From NCBI RefSeq assembly GCF_024022995.1, contig NZ_CP099582.1:186001-250000 (forward strand): a stretch of DNA of 64,000 nt, read 5' to 3'. The notes beneath the pieces were generated by a model. It saw only the letters and a list, made by a program, of their open reading frames with translations. It was not told the DNA's origin and searched no databases. The position numbers and the translations under genes were made by a program. The DNA is from Thermococcus aggregans. Its GTDB lineage: Archaea > Methanobacteriota_B > Thermococci > Thermococcales > Thermococcaceae. This document shows positions 28,877-37,338 of the stretch, one piece after another; the first letter of the stretch is position 1; each line of letters opens with the position of its first letter.

Positions 28877-30517
28877 ATGATAAGGGAGTTTGAAGAAAAA
28901 TTTGGCTCGACGCTTGAGAAAAAGGTCATCGCAAAGAACAAAGTGCTTTACACGCTGATGGTGAGAAGAGAGGACTTCACCGACATAATCAACTACATCC
29001 TCAGCAGGCCGAACACTAGGCTCTTCACGATGGTCGGAATGGACGAGAGGAACACCGAAGAGGCCTTCAGCGTGACCTACTGGTTCCTTGACTGGAAGGA
29101 TCAGGAAGTCATCGGAGTAAGGCTCTACGTTCCGGAAGATGAGCCCTACTTCCCCAGCGTCGGTGCTTTCCACAAGGGGGCAATATGGTTCGAGAGAGAG
29201 GTCCAGGACTTGCTGGGCCTGAAGGCGGAGGGGCTTCCAGACCCAAGAAGGCTTATACTCCCTGACGACTGGCCAGAGGGAGTTTACCCGCTGAGGGAGG
29301 ACTTCCAGTACTGCCACTCCCCAGCCGGAACGAGGAACTACCCCTACAAGGAGCCGCCCGAAGACTCTACGGTGCACCCGATGGGGCCGTACCACGTCGC
29401 GCTGGACGAGCCGGCGCACTTCAGGCTCTTCGTTAAGGGTGAGGAAATAGTTGACGTGGACTACCGCGGCTTCTACTCCCACAGGGGCATAGAAAAGCTC
29501 GCAAGGGGAAGGCTGAACTACAACCAGATCATATTTATCGCGGAGAGGATATGTGGTATATGCGGATTCTCCCACTCCGTAGCGTACGCCCAGGCCGTTG
29601 AGGAGGCAGCTGGAATTGAAGTGCCGGACAGGGCGAGGTACATCAGGACGATACTCCTTGAGATTGAGAGGCTGCACTCCCACCTCCTCTGGCTGGGCGT
29701 CGCGGCCCACCTGACAGGCTTTGACACGGCCTTTATGCGCTCGTGGGAGATTAGGGAGCAGGTCATGGAGCTCGCCGAGAGGCTCACCGGCAACAGGAAA
29801 ACGTACGGCCTTGTTCTCGTTGGCGGAGTCAGGAGAGACCTCCTAGACTACAGAAAGTCCCTGATTCTTGAGACTCTCAAGAACCTGAGGAGAGAGTTCG
29901 ACGAGCTCGTTGACATGCTCGTATCAACGAAGAGCTTCGTAAAGAGGTGCGAGGGCGTCGGTGTGCTCCCGAAGGAGAAAGCGAGGGAGTGGGACACCGC
30001 CGGCCCCCTGGCAAGGGCTTCTGGAATTGACTATGACACGAGAAAGGGCCTCCCCTACGCGGCATACGATGAGCTGAGCTTTGACGTCCCCGTCTACAAG
30101 GAGGGAGACGTCCTGGCAAGGGCCCTCGTGAGGATTGACGAAGTGAGGGAGAGCATCTCCCTGCTGGAGCAGGCGGTTGACGCTATTCCCGGCGGCCCCG
30201 TGATGGCGGAGTTCAACGAAGTCCCAAGCTGGAGAGAGGGCATATCGGCCGTTGAAGCCCCGAGGGGAGAGAACACCCACTACGTGATGACAGGGGAGGT
30301 AAACAGAATCTACAGGTGGAGGGTGAAGGCGCCGACGTACAACAACCTCCAGGCAGTTCCGGACATGCTGAGAGGCTACACAATAGCCGATGCCCCGCTG
30401 ATAGTGGCCTCGATAGACCCCTGCTACTCGTGTACCGAGAGGGTTCAGGTCGTCGACGTGGAGTCAGGAAAGGCGAAGGTAATCTCACTGGGCGGGGGGA
30501 TAGGGGCATGCCCGTGA
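28877..30517 (+). CDS. [NiFe]-hydrogenase large subunit with fused NuoC domain (HycE-like)
   Basis: A 546-residue NuoC-NuoD fusion, residues about 1-150 and 165-546, joined near HPMGPYHVALDEPAHFRLFV. The NiFe ligands are C226/C229 (RICGICGFSH) and C516/C519 (DPCYSCTER), so it is a true hydrogenase. A 24-residue tail follows Arg522. HycE is cut after the equivalent Arg, so a maturation endopeptidase is required. It produces H2 from electrons supplied by FdhAB. Confidence 0.94.
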   Translation: MIREFEEKFGSTLEKKVIAKNKVLYTLMVRREDFTDIINYILSRPNTRLFTMVGMDERNTEEAFSVTYWFLDWKDQEVIGVRLYVPEDEPYFPSVGAFHKGAIWFEREVQDLLGLKAEGLPDPRRLILPDDWPEGVYPLREDFQYCHSPAGTRNYPYKEPPEDSTVHPMGPYHVALDEPAHFRLFVKGEEIVDVDYRGFYSHRGIEKLARGRLNYNQIIFIAERICGICGFSHSVAYAQAVEEAAGIEVPDRARYIRTILLEIERLHSHLLWLGVAAHLTGFDTAFMRSWEIREQVMELAERLTGNRKTYGLVLVGGVRRDLLDYRKSLILETLKNLRREFDELVDMLVSTKSFVKRCEGVGVLPKEKAREWDTAGPLARASGIDYDTRKGLPYAAYDELSFDVPVYKEGDVLARALVRIDEVRESISLLEQAVDAIPGGPVMAEFNEVPSWREGISAVEAPRGENTHYVMTGEVNRIYRWRVKAPTYNNLQAVPDMLRGYTIADAPLIVASIDPCYSCTERVQVVDVESGKAKVISLGGGIGACP

Positions 30518-31005
30518 CAAAGTACTATCCCTTCGAGCCGGAGCAGGCGCCGCCGGAATACAGGGGGATCCCGGAGATAGACCCGCGCCTGTGCGTGGGA
30601 TGCGGTGCATGTGTGAACGCCTGCCCACCTGACGCGCTGATCAAGATAGATGACTACGAGAAGGGGACGAGAAAGATAGTCCTCGACATCGGCAGGTGCA
30701 TAAGGTGTGCGAGGTGCGAGGAGGTCTGTCCGACCGGAGCGATAAGGTTAACGCAGGAATTCGAGGCGGCGAGCGACGACAGAAGCTCTCACGTGGAGGT
30801 AGTGGAGCTGAGACTCGCAAGGTGCAGGAACTGTGGAGAGTACACCGACTACACCGAGAGACAGCTCCAGAAAGTCCTCTCAGTGATACCTCCCGGCATC
30901 GTTGAGTTCGACAGGGTGAGAGAGAAGCTCCCGCTCTGCAGGAAATGTAAGAGGCTCCTGACGGTTGTTAACGCCACAAAGTTCGAGGAGGAGATGAGGG
31001 AATGA
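30508..31005 (+). CDS. Hydrogenase ferredoxin-like subunit (NuoI/HyfH family)
   Basis: A 165-residue protein with two [4Fe-4S] motifs, CVGCGACVNACPPDAL and CIRCARCEEVCPTGAI. A later CRNCGEY plus CRKCKRLL may form a zinc or extra metal site. It carries electrons to the NuoB-like subunit. The start MPVTKYYPFEPEQAPPEYRG at 30508 overlaps the large subunit by 10 nt after a GGGGGGATAGGGG stretch. The longer frame upstream is a shadow of the large subunit gene. Confidence 0.9.
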   Translation: MPVTKYYPFEPEQAPPEYRGIPEIDPRLCVGCGACVNACPPDALIKIDDYEKGTRKIVLDIGRCIRCARCEEVCPTGAIRLTQEFEAASDDRSSHVEVVELRLARCRNCGEYTDYTERQLQKVLSVIPPGIVEFDRVREKLPLCRKCKRLLTVVNATKFEEEMRE

Positions 31006-31772
31006 AGCTCAGGTCCGTTTGGGTCTTTCACCTCAACACAGGGGCGTGCAACGGCTGTGACATAGAGATACTCGACGTCCTCACCCCCTACTACGACGTC
31101 GAAAGGCTTGGTGTCAAGCTCGTCTCAACTCCCAGACACGCTCACGCCTTACTGGTCACCGGGCCTCTAACAAGGCAGTCCTACTATGCCGCCAAGAGGG
31201 CCTACGAGGCAATGCCCCCCAAGCCAAGGATAGTCATCGCCATAGGCACCTGTGCCTGCAGCGGCGGAATCTTCTACAACAGCTACGCCGTAAGGCGGGA
31301 GTCAGAAAGGCTTGGACTGGAGTACCCGAGGGCCGGGGGAACTTCTGAGTTCCTGCCGGTGGACGTGTATATTCCAGGGTGCCCGCCAAGGCCAGAGGAG
31401 ATACTCTACGGGCTTGCGCTCCTGCTCGGGATTGCCGAGAAGAAGCTGTCACCGCGCCACTACAGGGAGGAAGAGTTCGTCCTCCCGCGCACCCAGTTCA
31501 AGGCATGGGTTGAGGTAATCCTCAAGGCGAGGATCAGGAAGGAGCTCGGCTACTTCGACGGTTACAAGCTCCTTGAGAGGTTCATGGAGCTCGTGGACGT
31601 TGCAGAGACGCCGGAAGCCCTCAAGAGGCTTGTCGAAGAAGAGAAACTCAAAGAAAAGGACAGCCGGCTCAGGTACGGACTGGATAAGCTCTATGAGTAC
31701 TACCTAGAGGTGGTGAGGACGTATGAGGATATACTTAGTCAGAAAAGGAGGGTACTTAGAGTTCAAAAATGA
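31002..31772 (+). CDS. [NiFe]-hydrogenase small subunit (NuoB/HycG family) with C-terminal extension
   Basis: A 256-residue subunit holding the proximal [4Fe-4S] cluster: NTGACNGCDIE, GTCACSGG and PGCPPRPEE supply the four cysteines. The family core ends near residue 155. The remaining roughly 95 residues are charged and predicted helical (YFDGYKLLERFMELVDVAET, SRLRYGLDKLYEYYLEVVRT), longer than in HycG. The ATG overlaps the NuoI-like gene by four bases. Confidence 0.92.
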   Translation: MKLRSVWVFHLNTGACNGCDIEILDVLTPYYDVERLGVKLVSTPRHAHALLVTGPLTRQSYYAAKRAYEAMPPKPRIVIAIGTCACSGGIFYNSYAVRRESERLGLEYPRAGGTSEFLPVDVYIPGCPPRPEEILYGLALLLGIAEKKLSPRHYREEEFVLPRTQFKAWVEVILKARIRKELGYFDGYKLLERFMELVDVAETPEALKRLVEEEKLKEKDSRLRYGLDKLYEYYLEVVRTYEDILSQKRRVLRVQK

Positions 31773-31974
31773 CGTTGCACGGGTGCTCGATCACTTCGAG
31801 TCCAACTTTTCAACCGAGGAAATCGTTGGAGAGGTCGGCGAGAGGAGTGCGGAGCTGGTCGAGAAGGGTGTGACGGATATAGACGCCTACCCGGAAGAGG
31901 ATAGGAAGACGATAGCCAGACTGCTTCCCGAGATAGAGAGGGGCCTCATAGCAGTGAGGAGGGTCTTTAGATGA
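31723..31974 (+). CDS. Small protein of the formate hydrogenlyase cluster, function unknown
   Basis: An 83-residue acidic, soluble and likely helical protein (VARVLDHFESNFSTEEIVGE, EEDRKTIARLLPEIERGL). I recognise no domain. It overlaps the NuoB-like gene by 50 nt in another frame and its stop overlaps the mnhF ATG by four bases, so it is firmly within the operon. The start could be further downstream, but no better ribosome-binding site is seen. It sits at the junction of the hydrogenase and Mrp modules. Confidence 0.7.
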   Translation: MRIYLVRKGGYLEFKNDVARVLDHFESNFSTEEIVGEVGERSAELVEKGVTDIDAYPEEDRKTIARLLPEIERGLIAVRRVFR

Positions 31975-32240
31975 TTGAGACGGCAATTTACATACTGTTT
32001 GCGGTTTACGGGCTCTCAGGCCTGCTCTACTTCATCAGGCTACTCAGGGGGCCAACCGTGGTGGACTCAATCCTTGCCGCGGACTGTGTGTCCCTCGATG
32101 TCGCGCTGATAGCGCTGCTCCTGTCAATCTACTACAGGAACTCGTTCCTGGCGGTCGGAGCACTGTTCCTGGTGCTCTGGGCGTTCATCCTGGACGTGTT
32201 CGCGGCCAAATACCTCACGAGAGGGGAGGTGGGAACTTGA
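31971..32240 (+). CDS. mnhF: Mrp-type antiporter subunit F
   Basis: An 89-residue MrpF/MnhF-like protein with three hydrophobic helices and the family segment LLRGPTVVDSILAADCVSLD. It opens the Mrp Na+/H+ antiporter module. Four-base overlap with the preceding gene. Confidence 0.9.
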   Translation: MIETAIYILFAVYGLSGLLYFIRLLRGPTVVDSILAADCVSLDVALIALLLSIYYRNSFLAVGALFLVLWAFILDVFAAKYLTRGEVGT

Positions 32241-32569
32241 TACTCACGGTCATCGGGCTTATACTCCTCGCCATAGGCGCAGTCTGCGACCTCCTCGGTG
32301 CGATAGGAATGCACCGGTTTAACACGTTCTACCTCAGACTGCACGCCGCGACCGTCGGCACCGTTGGAGGAAAGTTCTACCCGCTCCTCGGAGTGGCGTT
32401 TATAGCGGCGGAGCAGGGCCTGTGGCCCGTGGTCGGAATCTCGGTACTTGCGGCGCTCCTCGTCCTGGTCACGACCCCCGTGGGAAGCCACGCACTCGCC
32501 TACGCCGCGAGCAAGGCCAGGATAGTGGAGATTAAGCTCGACGAATTTAGGGGGGAGGAAGATGTTTGA
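32237..32569 (+). CDS. mnhG: Mrp-type antiporter subunit G
   Basis: A 110-residue MrpG/MnhG-like protein with three helices and the motif GAIGMHRFNTFYLRLHAATV. The start codon is TTG at 32237, with GGAGGTGG 4 nt upstream, and it overlaps the mnhF stop. Confidence 0.9.
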   Translation: MILTVIGLILLAIGAVCDLLGAIGMHRFNTFYLRLHAATVGTVGGKFYPLLGVAFIAAEQGLWPVVGISVLAALLVLVTTPVGSHALAYAASKARIVEIKLDEFRGEEDV

Positions 32570-32804
32570 GCTGGCGGCGGTTTTCCTCCTGTGCGCAGTG
32601 GCCCTCAGCTACCTCATAGTCACCGAGACAGACCTGCTGAAGGCAGTCGCATATTCTGGCGTCTTCGGGGGACTCATACTGCTGACGCTGTACGTTCTGA
32701 TGGCCCCTGACGTAATCCTCGCGTACGTTGCGATATCCGTGGGACTATCCACCGGCCTTATGGTGTTCGTGGTAAGCAAAACGACGAGACACGAGGTGGT
32801 CTGA
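32562..32804 (+). CDS. MbhD-like (DUF4040) membrane subunit
   Basis: An 80-residue three-helix protein (ELAAVFLLCAVALSYLIV, AVAYSGVFGGLILLTLYVLM, VILAYVAISVGLSTGLMVFV) matching the small MbhD/MrpA-C-terminal type subunit. GGGGGGAGGAAG precedes its ATG, and it overlaps mnhG by 8 nt. Confidence 0.82.
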   Translation: MFELAAVFLLCAVALSYLIVTETDLLKAVAYSGVFGGLILLTLYVLMAPDVILAYVAISVGLSTGLMVFVVSKTTRHEVV

Positions 32805-32805
32805 A

Positions 32806-33528
32806 GTGAGGAAGGTCATCACGCTCTCCCTCATCATGCTGGCGGTCATAGCGGGGGCGTACTACCTCTCCCCACACCTGGTCCCCAAGACGGAGCTGAA
32901 CGCGCTTGGTGAGTTTTACATCAGAAACAGCTACTTCGGGGAGCACTCCGCCGGTTCGCCCGAAGTCATAACTGCAATCCTCTGGGACTACAGGGGCCTT
33001 GACACGTACTTTGAGACCGCCGTCCTGTTCATGGCAATAATCGGCGCGGTCTCAATCTTCAGGAACATGCCCAGCGTGAGCTTCCACCCGCGCGGCTTCA
33101 CCGACATCACCAGAACCGGAGTGAAGATAGTCGGACTCATTACCTTCGTAGCGGCCGCCACGACCGCGTTCCACGGACACATAACGCCCGGAGGTGGCTT
33201 CCAGGGCGGTTCAATGCTCGCCGTGGTGCCCCTGCTGGTGATAGTTGCGTTCTCCAAGAAGGCCCTTGAGAAGGCTGGGCTCACCAAGGAGAGGGCCCTC
33301 GTCATTAGGACGATAGGCCTCCTCACAATAGCCATCGTCGCGTTCTACCCCCTCCTCGCGGGAGGCTACTTCATGCAGAACCTGCCGGTGTACCCGAAGG
33401 AGCTCCACGGAATGCTCGTCAGCGGAAGCCTGTCCCTCTTCAACATGGCGGAGTTCCTGGCGGTTGGAGCAGGGTTCACGATAATATTCCTGCTCCTTTC
33501 AAACCCTGAGGGGGGGAGCGAAGCATGA
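32806..33528 (+). CDS. mnhB: MrpB-type antiporter subunit with fused MbhE-like N-terminus
   Basis: A 240-residue membrane protein. Residues about 1-90 (one signal-like helix, ITAILWDYRGLDTYFETAVL, and a second helix) resemble MbhE. Residues about 100-240 (FHGHITPGGGFQGGSMLAVV, then four helices) are the MrpB/MnhB domain. In Mbh these are separate genes. The start codon is GTG at 32806 with GAGGTGGTCTGAA upstream. Confidence 0.85.
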   Translation: MRKVITLSLIMLAVIAGAYYLSPHLVPKTELNALGEFYIRNSYFGEHSAGSPEVITAILWDYRGLDTYFETAVLFMAIIGAVSIFRNMPSVSFHPRGFTDITRTGVKIVGLITFVAAATTAFHGHITPGGGFQGGSMLAVVPLLVIVAFSKKALEKAGLTKERALVIRTIGLLTIAIVAFYPLLAGGYFMQNLPVYPKELHGMLVSGSLSLFNMAEFLAVGAGFTIIFLLLSNPEGGSEA

Positions 33529-33902
33529 CGTTTGCCCTCGCGCTGATAGTGAGCAGCATAGCCGCGATCATCGTAATCTCACTCTACGGCGTAGCCGTGA
33601 GGCCAAACCTCGTGAAGAAGATAATCTGCCTCGGCATATTCTCCGACATCATCAACGTGGCCGTCATACTGCTCGGCTACCGCGCCGTCGAGAGGCCCCT
33701 CCCTCCGGTGCTCACAGACTACTCGCAGAAGGGCGTTGAGGAGCTCGTTAGGGGGGCCGTTGACCCGCTTCCGCAGGCCCTCACCATCACCGCGATAGTC
33801 ATTGGCCTGGCAATAACCGTGCTCATGGCCTACGGTGCTATCCATATCCAGAGGAAGTACGGCACCGTGGACGTTAGAAAGCTCGCGAGGTGGGAGGAAT
33901 GA
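33525..33902 (+). CDS. mnhC: Mrp-type antiporter subunit C
   Basis: A 125-residue MrpC/NuoK-like protein with three helices. The sequence LVKKIICLGIFSDIINVAVI and the segment VDPLPQALTITAIVIGLAIT are typical. An extracellular-type loop after YRAVERPLPPVLTDY is present. Four-base overlap with mnhB. Confidence 0.9.
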   Translation: MTFALALIVSSIAAIIVISLYGVAVRPNLVKKIICLGIFSDIINVAVILLGYRAVERPLPPVLTDYSQKGVEELVRGAVDPLPQALTITAIVIGLAITVLMAYGAIHIQRKYGTVDVRKLARWEE

Positions 33903-34384
33903 GGTTCCTGCCGGTGACCCTGCTCGCGTTCATACTGTACATCATAATAACCGGCTCGGCCACTCTGTACGACATCGCAACGGGGGCAGTAACAGCGGTC
34001 ATTGCGGGCCTGCTCTTCGGTAAATACCTCGTGAAAAACCCCAAGAAAGCCCTCAACCCGGCAAGATGGGTTGCCATGGTGGCCTACTTCATCAAGTACA
34101 TCACGGTGATCGAGCTCAAGGCCCACCTGGACGTCATAAAGCGCATAATATCCGGCGAGACGAACCCGGGCATCATCAAGGTCCCCATCACCGTGAAGGA
34201 CGAGTACGCCAAGTTCCTGGTCGCCAACTCGATAACGAACACCCCAGGCACCGTAACGGTGTACATGGACGAGGAATACGCCTACGTCAACTGGATAGAC
34301 GTGAAGACGAGAGAGCCAGACGAGGCCAGGAAGGAAATCCTTGAGGAGTTCGAAAAACACGCGAAGAGGATTTTTGAGGGGTGA
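33899..34384 (+). CDS. mnhE: Mrp-type antiporter subunit E
   Basis: A 161-residue MrpE/MnhE-like protein: an N-terminal hydrophobic region followed by the soluble domain with NPGIIKVPITVKDEYAKFLV and SITNTPGTVTVYMDEEYAYV, the standard MrpE signature. The ATG at 33899 overlaps the mnhC stop and follows GAGGTGGGAGGA. Confidence 0.9.
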   Translation: MRFLPVTLLAFILYIIITGSATLYDIATGAVTAVIAGLLFGKYLVKNPKKALNPARWVAMVAYFIKYITVIELKAHLDVIKRIISGETNPGIIKVPITVKDEYAKFLVANSITNTPGTVTVYMDEEYAYVNWIDVKTREPDEARKEILEEFEKHAKRIFEG

Positions 34385-34389
34385 TCCAG

Positions 34390-35931
34390 ATGAACGCACT
34401 GATACTCCCCACGATTCCAATGGCGTTTGCGTTCGCGCTCCCCGTCTTATCCCAGATACTTAAGGGCAACAGGAAGTTCGTCAACGCCTACGCCATGATA
34501 GTCACGGGTCTAACGTTCATATTAAGCTTGGACATCTTCAGGGCGGCGTACTCCTCAGAAAAGCCGCTGATTTACACCTTCGGCGGGTGGAAGGCCCCGA
34601 TAGGCATAATATACGAGGTGGACAAGTTCGGGGCACTCCTGGCACTCACGACGTCGTTCCTCATGTTCATAATAACGTTCTACTCGGTCAGGTACCTTGA
34701 GCGCGAGACCGGTGTCGAGTGGTACTACACCCTCTACCTTGGGCTGGAGGCGGGACTGCTGGGAATCTTCCTCACCGGAGACGCGTTCAACCTCTTCGTA
34801 ATGCTCGAAGTTACCGCAGTCGCTGCCTACGGACTTGTTATGTTCTACACGGAGGAAGGCTACCCTGCCTACTCCGGTGTCAGGTACGCCATCATAAGCT
34901 CCATCGGAACGACCTTCTACTTCCTGGCGCTCGGCGTGCTCTACTACGGCTTCGGCACTGTGAACTTCGCAGACCTCGCGGCGAAAGCCAGGGGCTACCC
35001 GTTCCCGGTGTCAGAAGCTTCTGGCAACCTCCTGATGGCCTTCGCCCTTGCAATGGCGCTCATAACTTGGGCCTTCACAATAAAGGCAGCAATTATGCCC
35101 AACCATTTCTGGCTTCCGGGGGCACACTCCTCAGCACCGTCCCCGATATCGGCAGTCCTGAGTGGCCTTGTGGTCAACGCAGGAATTTACGGTCTGGCAA
35201 GGTTCATCTGGCTGTTCACGGGAGTTCCAGAATTCGAAAATGCCGTGAGAGTCGTCTCGACGGTGCTGATAGGGCTGGGTGCAGTATCCGCCCTGCTGGC
35301 TTCCCTGGCAATGACCGCACACGACGACGTTAAGAGGATTGTCGCCTACTCCACGATCCTCCACATGGGGTACCTCGCAATGGCGGTAGGTCTGCGGACT
35401 GAACTCGGAACCAAGGCGATGACCTTCCACATGCTCAACCACTCGCTGGGTAAGGCGCTCCTATTCCTTGCCGTTGGTGTCTTCATCCACGAGGCCGGAA
35501 GCAGAAAACTCCAGGATCTCGCGGGACTCGGCAAGAAGATGCCCCTCACCACTGCAAGCCTCGCCATAGCGACAATATCCCTCGTCGGCCTTCCTCCGAC
35601 CAACGTGTTCTTCAGCAAGCTCGTGCTCTACTACGCCTACCTGGAGAAGAGCGTGGCCCTTGTAGTTGTCCTGGTGCTCTCAAGCGTCTTTGCACTGGTA
35701 AGTTACATGAAGATGCTCTACTGGCTCTGGATTAAAAAGGCCGAGAACAACATTGCCGCAAAAGAGCCCAAGAGCATGGTGGCAGTGCTGCTGTTGCTGG
35801 CCGTGCTGTGCCTTGCGATTGGAATCCTCTCGCCGCTGATACTCGAAAAAGTAATTGACCCCGCTACAGTGCAGGCCCTCGACGTCGAAGGGTACATACA
35901 GGCGGCCATAAACGTCCTTGGAGGGAAGTGA
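34390..35931 (+). CDS. mnhD: Mrp-type antiporter subunit D
   Basis: A 513-residue NuoN/MrpD-type protein with about 14 helices. The conserved Glu lies in MLEVTAVAAYGLVMFYTEEG and the Lys/His pair in IKAAIMPNHFWLPGAHSSAP. It is the expected proton- and Na+-translocating subunit of the Mrp module. The ATG at 34390 follows GGGGTGATCCAG. Confidence 0.92.
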   Translation: MNALILPTIPMAFAFALPVLSQILKGNRKFVNAYAMIVTGLTFILSLDIFRAAYSSEKPLIYTFGGWKAPIGIIYEVDKFGALLALTTSFLMFIITFYSVRYLERETGVEWYYTLYLGLEAGLLGIFLTGDAFNLFVMLEVTAVAAYGLVMFYTEEGYPAYSGVRYAIISSIGTTFYFLALGVLYYGFGTVNFADLAAKARGYPFPVSEASGNLLMAFALAMALITWAFTIKAAIMPNHFWLPGAHSSAPSPISAVLSGLVVNAGIYGLARFIWLFTGVPEFENAVRVVSTVLIGLGAVSALLASLAMTAHDDVKRIVAYSTILHMGYLAMAVGLRTELGTKAMTFHMLNHSLGKALLFLAVGVFIHEAGSRKLQDLAGLGKKMPLTTASLAIATISLVGLPPTNVFFSKLVLYYAYLEKSVALVVVLVLSSVFALVSYMKMLYWLWIKKAENNIAAKEPKSMVAVLLLLAVLCLAIGILSPLILEKVIDPATVQALDVEGYIQAAINVLGGK

Positions 35932-35932
35932 A

Positions 35933-36286
35933 ATGCCCCTTGAACTTCTTAAAAGGCACTACGGGGACAACCTGCTTGCAGTTGCACAGGTAAGGGACAC
36001 CCTGCTGGTAATACTCAGGGAGGGAGACAAGGTCGAACTGCTGGCCGATGCGGCTGAAAACGTCTTCGAACCCCTTGCCGAGAAGGGCTACGACGTAATG
36101 CTGTGGCTTTCGGACTCGATTGACACCCTCCACCCTGAAGTGTTTGGTGGTATGGACGACTTTCGTATTTTGTATGACCCTGAGGACTTCCTCTCACACC
36201 ATCTTCCGAAGTTATTGGAGATGAAAGGAGCCCTTCCAACGGTCAAAAACCTTGACAAGATGCTGGTTAAGGAGGTGGTAAGATGA
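35933..36286 (+). CDS. Unknown 117-residue protein after the Mrp module
   Basis: A soluble alpha/beta protein starting MPLELLKRHYGDNLLAVAQV. I recognise no family with confidence. The strand pattern VRDTLLVILREGDKVELL, then YDVMLWLSDSID and FRILYDPEDFLSHHLPKLLE, loosely recalls a minimal nucleotidyltransferase-like fold, but catalytic motifs are not evident. It is coupled at both ends (overlap with the following gene of four bases; GGAGGGAAGTGAA before the ATG), so it belongs to the operon. Confidence 0.75.
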   Translation: MPLELLKRHYGDNLLAVAQVRDTLLVILREGDKVELLADAAENVFEPLAEKGYDVMLWLSDSIDTLHPEVFGGMDDFRILYDPEDFLSHHLPKLLEMKGALPTVKNLDKMLVKEVVR

Positions 36287-37338
36287 GCGGAATGAGATTT
36301 GCATTCCTGTGTAGAGAAAAGCCAAATCCTACTGGAAAGAAGGTCGCCATCATCGGTGCGGGGCCGGCTGGCCTCAGCGCCGCGGGCTATCTCGTCTGCC
36401 ACGGCCACGATGTCCACGTTTACGACAAGCTCCCAGAGCCTGGAGGACTGATGCTCTTCGGAATCCCCGAGTTCAGAATCCCCATCTACCGCGTCAGAGA
36501 GGGCTACAAGGAGCTCGAGAACGTCTTTGAAGTCAAGTTCTACCCAAACACCAAGGTAAGCTTTGGGGACGAGGAAGAAGAGGGAGACGACTTCGTCAAG
36601 AACGTCGTGGACTTCAACGAGCTCGTCCAAAACTACGACGCGGTTCTAATCGCAACGGGAACGTGGAAGTCATTCATCCCCGACATAGAAGGCGTCGAGC
36701 TTGAGGGCGTTTACCCGGCGCTGGGTTACCTGTTCAGGATAAAGAGCGCCAAACTCGGCCACCTGGACTGGAGCGAGGTCGTTCCCATTGAAGGAAAGCG
36801 GGTTATGGTGATTGGAGCTGGCCACACTGCAGTTGATGCCGCAATGGAGAGCCTGCTCCTCGGCGCTGAAAAGGTCTACATGAGCTACAGGAGGACAATA
36901 AGGGAGGCCCCTGCCGGAGCATACGAGATTAACCTCCTCCAGAAGAGGGGCGTCAAGTGGCTTGAGCTGACCGTCCCGGTTCGCATAATCGGCGAGAACG
37001 GTAAGGTGAAGGCCATTGAGCTCCAGAAGTGCAAACTGAGCGAACCCGACGAGACCGGCAGGAGGAGGCCCATACCCATAGAGGGTTCGAACTTCCAGAT
37101 AGACGTTGACTACGTAATCTTCGCCGTGGGCCAGAGGCCGACCCCACCCAAGGGGGCTGAAATTGCCGTTGACAAGAAGGGCAGGATAATAGTGGACTCA
37201 AGGCACATGACGAGCATAGAGGGAGTTTTTGCCGCCGGCGACGTTGCCACCGGCCCCTCGAAGGTTGGGAGGGCCGTTTTGGACGGCCTTTTGGCGGCCG
37301 AAAGCATGCACCACTGGCTTATGGAGGTGAGAAAATGA
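36283..37338 (+). CDS. GltD/NfnB-like FAD-NAD(P) oxidoreductase subunit
   Basis: A 351-residue flavoprotein related to the small subunit of glutamate synthase. It has an FAD site VAIIGAGPAGLSAAGYLV, an NAD(P) site VMVIGAGHTAVDAAMESLLL, and the C-terminal FAA GDVATGPSKVGRAVLDG motif. It lacks the N-terminal two-[4Fe-4S] domain of GltD, so the polyferredoxin encoded next (37335) probably supplies clusters. Such pairs occur with formate dehydrogenase near soluble hydrogenases in other Thermococcales, suggesting an NADP-linked branch. Confidence 0.85.
   Translation: MSGMRFAFLCREKPNPTGKKVAIIGAGPAGLSAAGYLVCHGHDVHVYDKLPEPGGLMLFGIPEFRIPIYRVREGYKELENVFEVKFYPNTKVSFGDEEEEGDDFVKNVVDFNELVQNYDAVLIATGTWKSFIPDIEGVELEGVYPALGYLFRIKSAKLGHLDWSEVVPIEGKRVMVIGAGHTAVDAAMESLLLGAEKVYMSYRRTIREAPAGAYEINLLQKRGVKWLELTVPVRIIGENGKVKAIELQKCKLSEPDETGRRRPIPIEGSNFQIDVDYVIFAVGQRPTPPKGAEIAVDKKGRIIVDSRHMTSIEGVFAAGDVATGPSKVGRAVLDGLLAAESMHHWLMEVRK

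Noticed and set aside
28844-29710. Minus-strand frame of 288 codons across the NuoH-NuoCD boundary
   Set aside because: It is a shadow of two well-supported plus-strand genes in GC-rich DNA.
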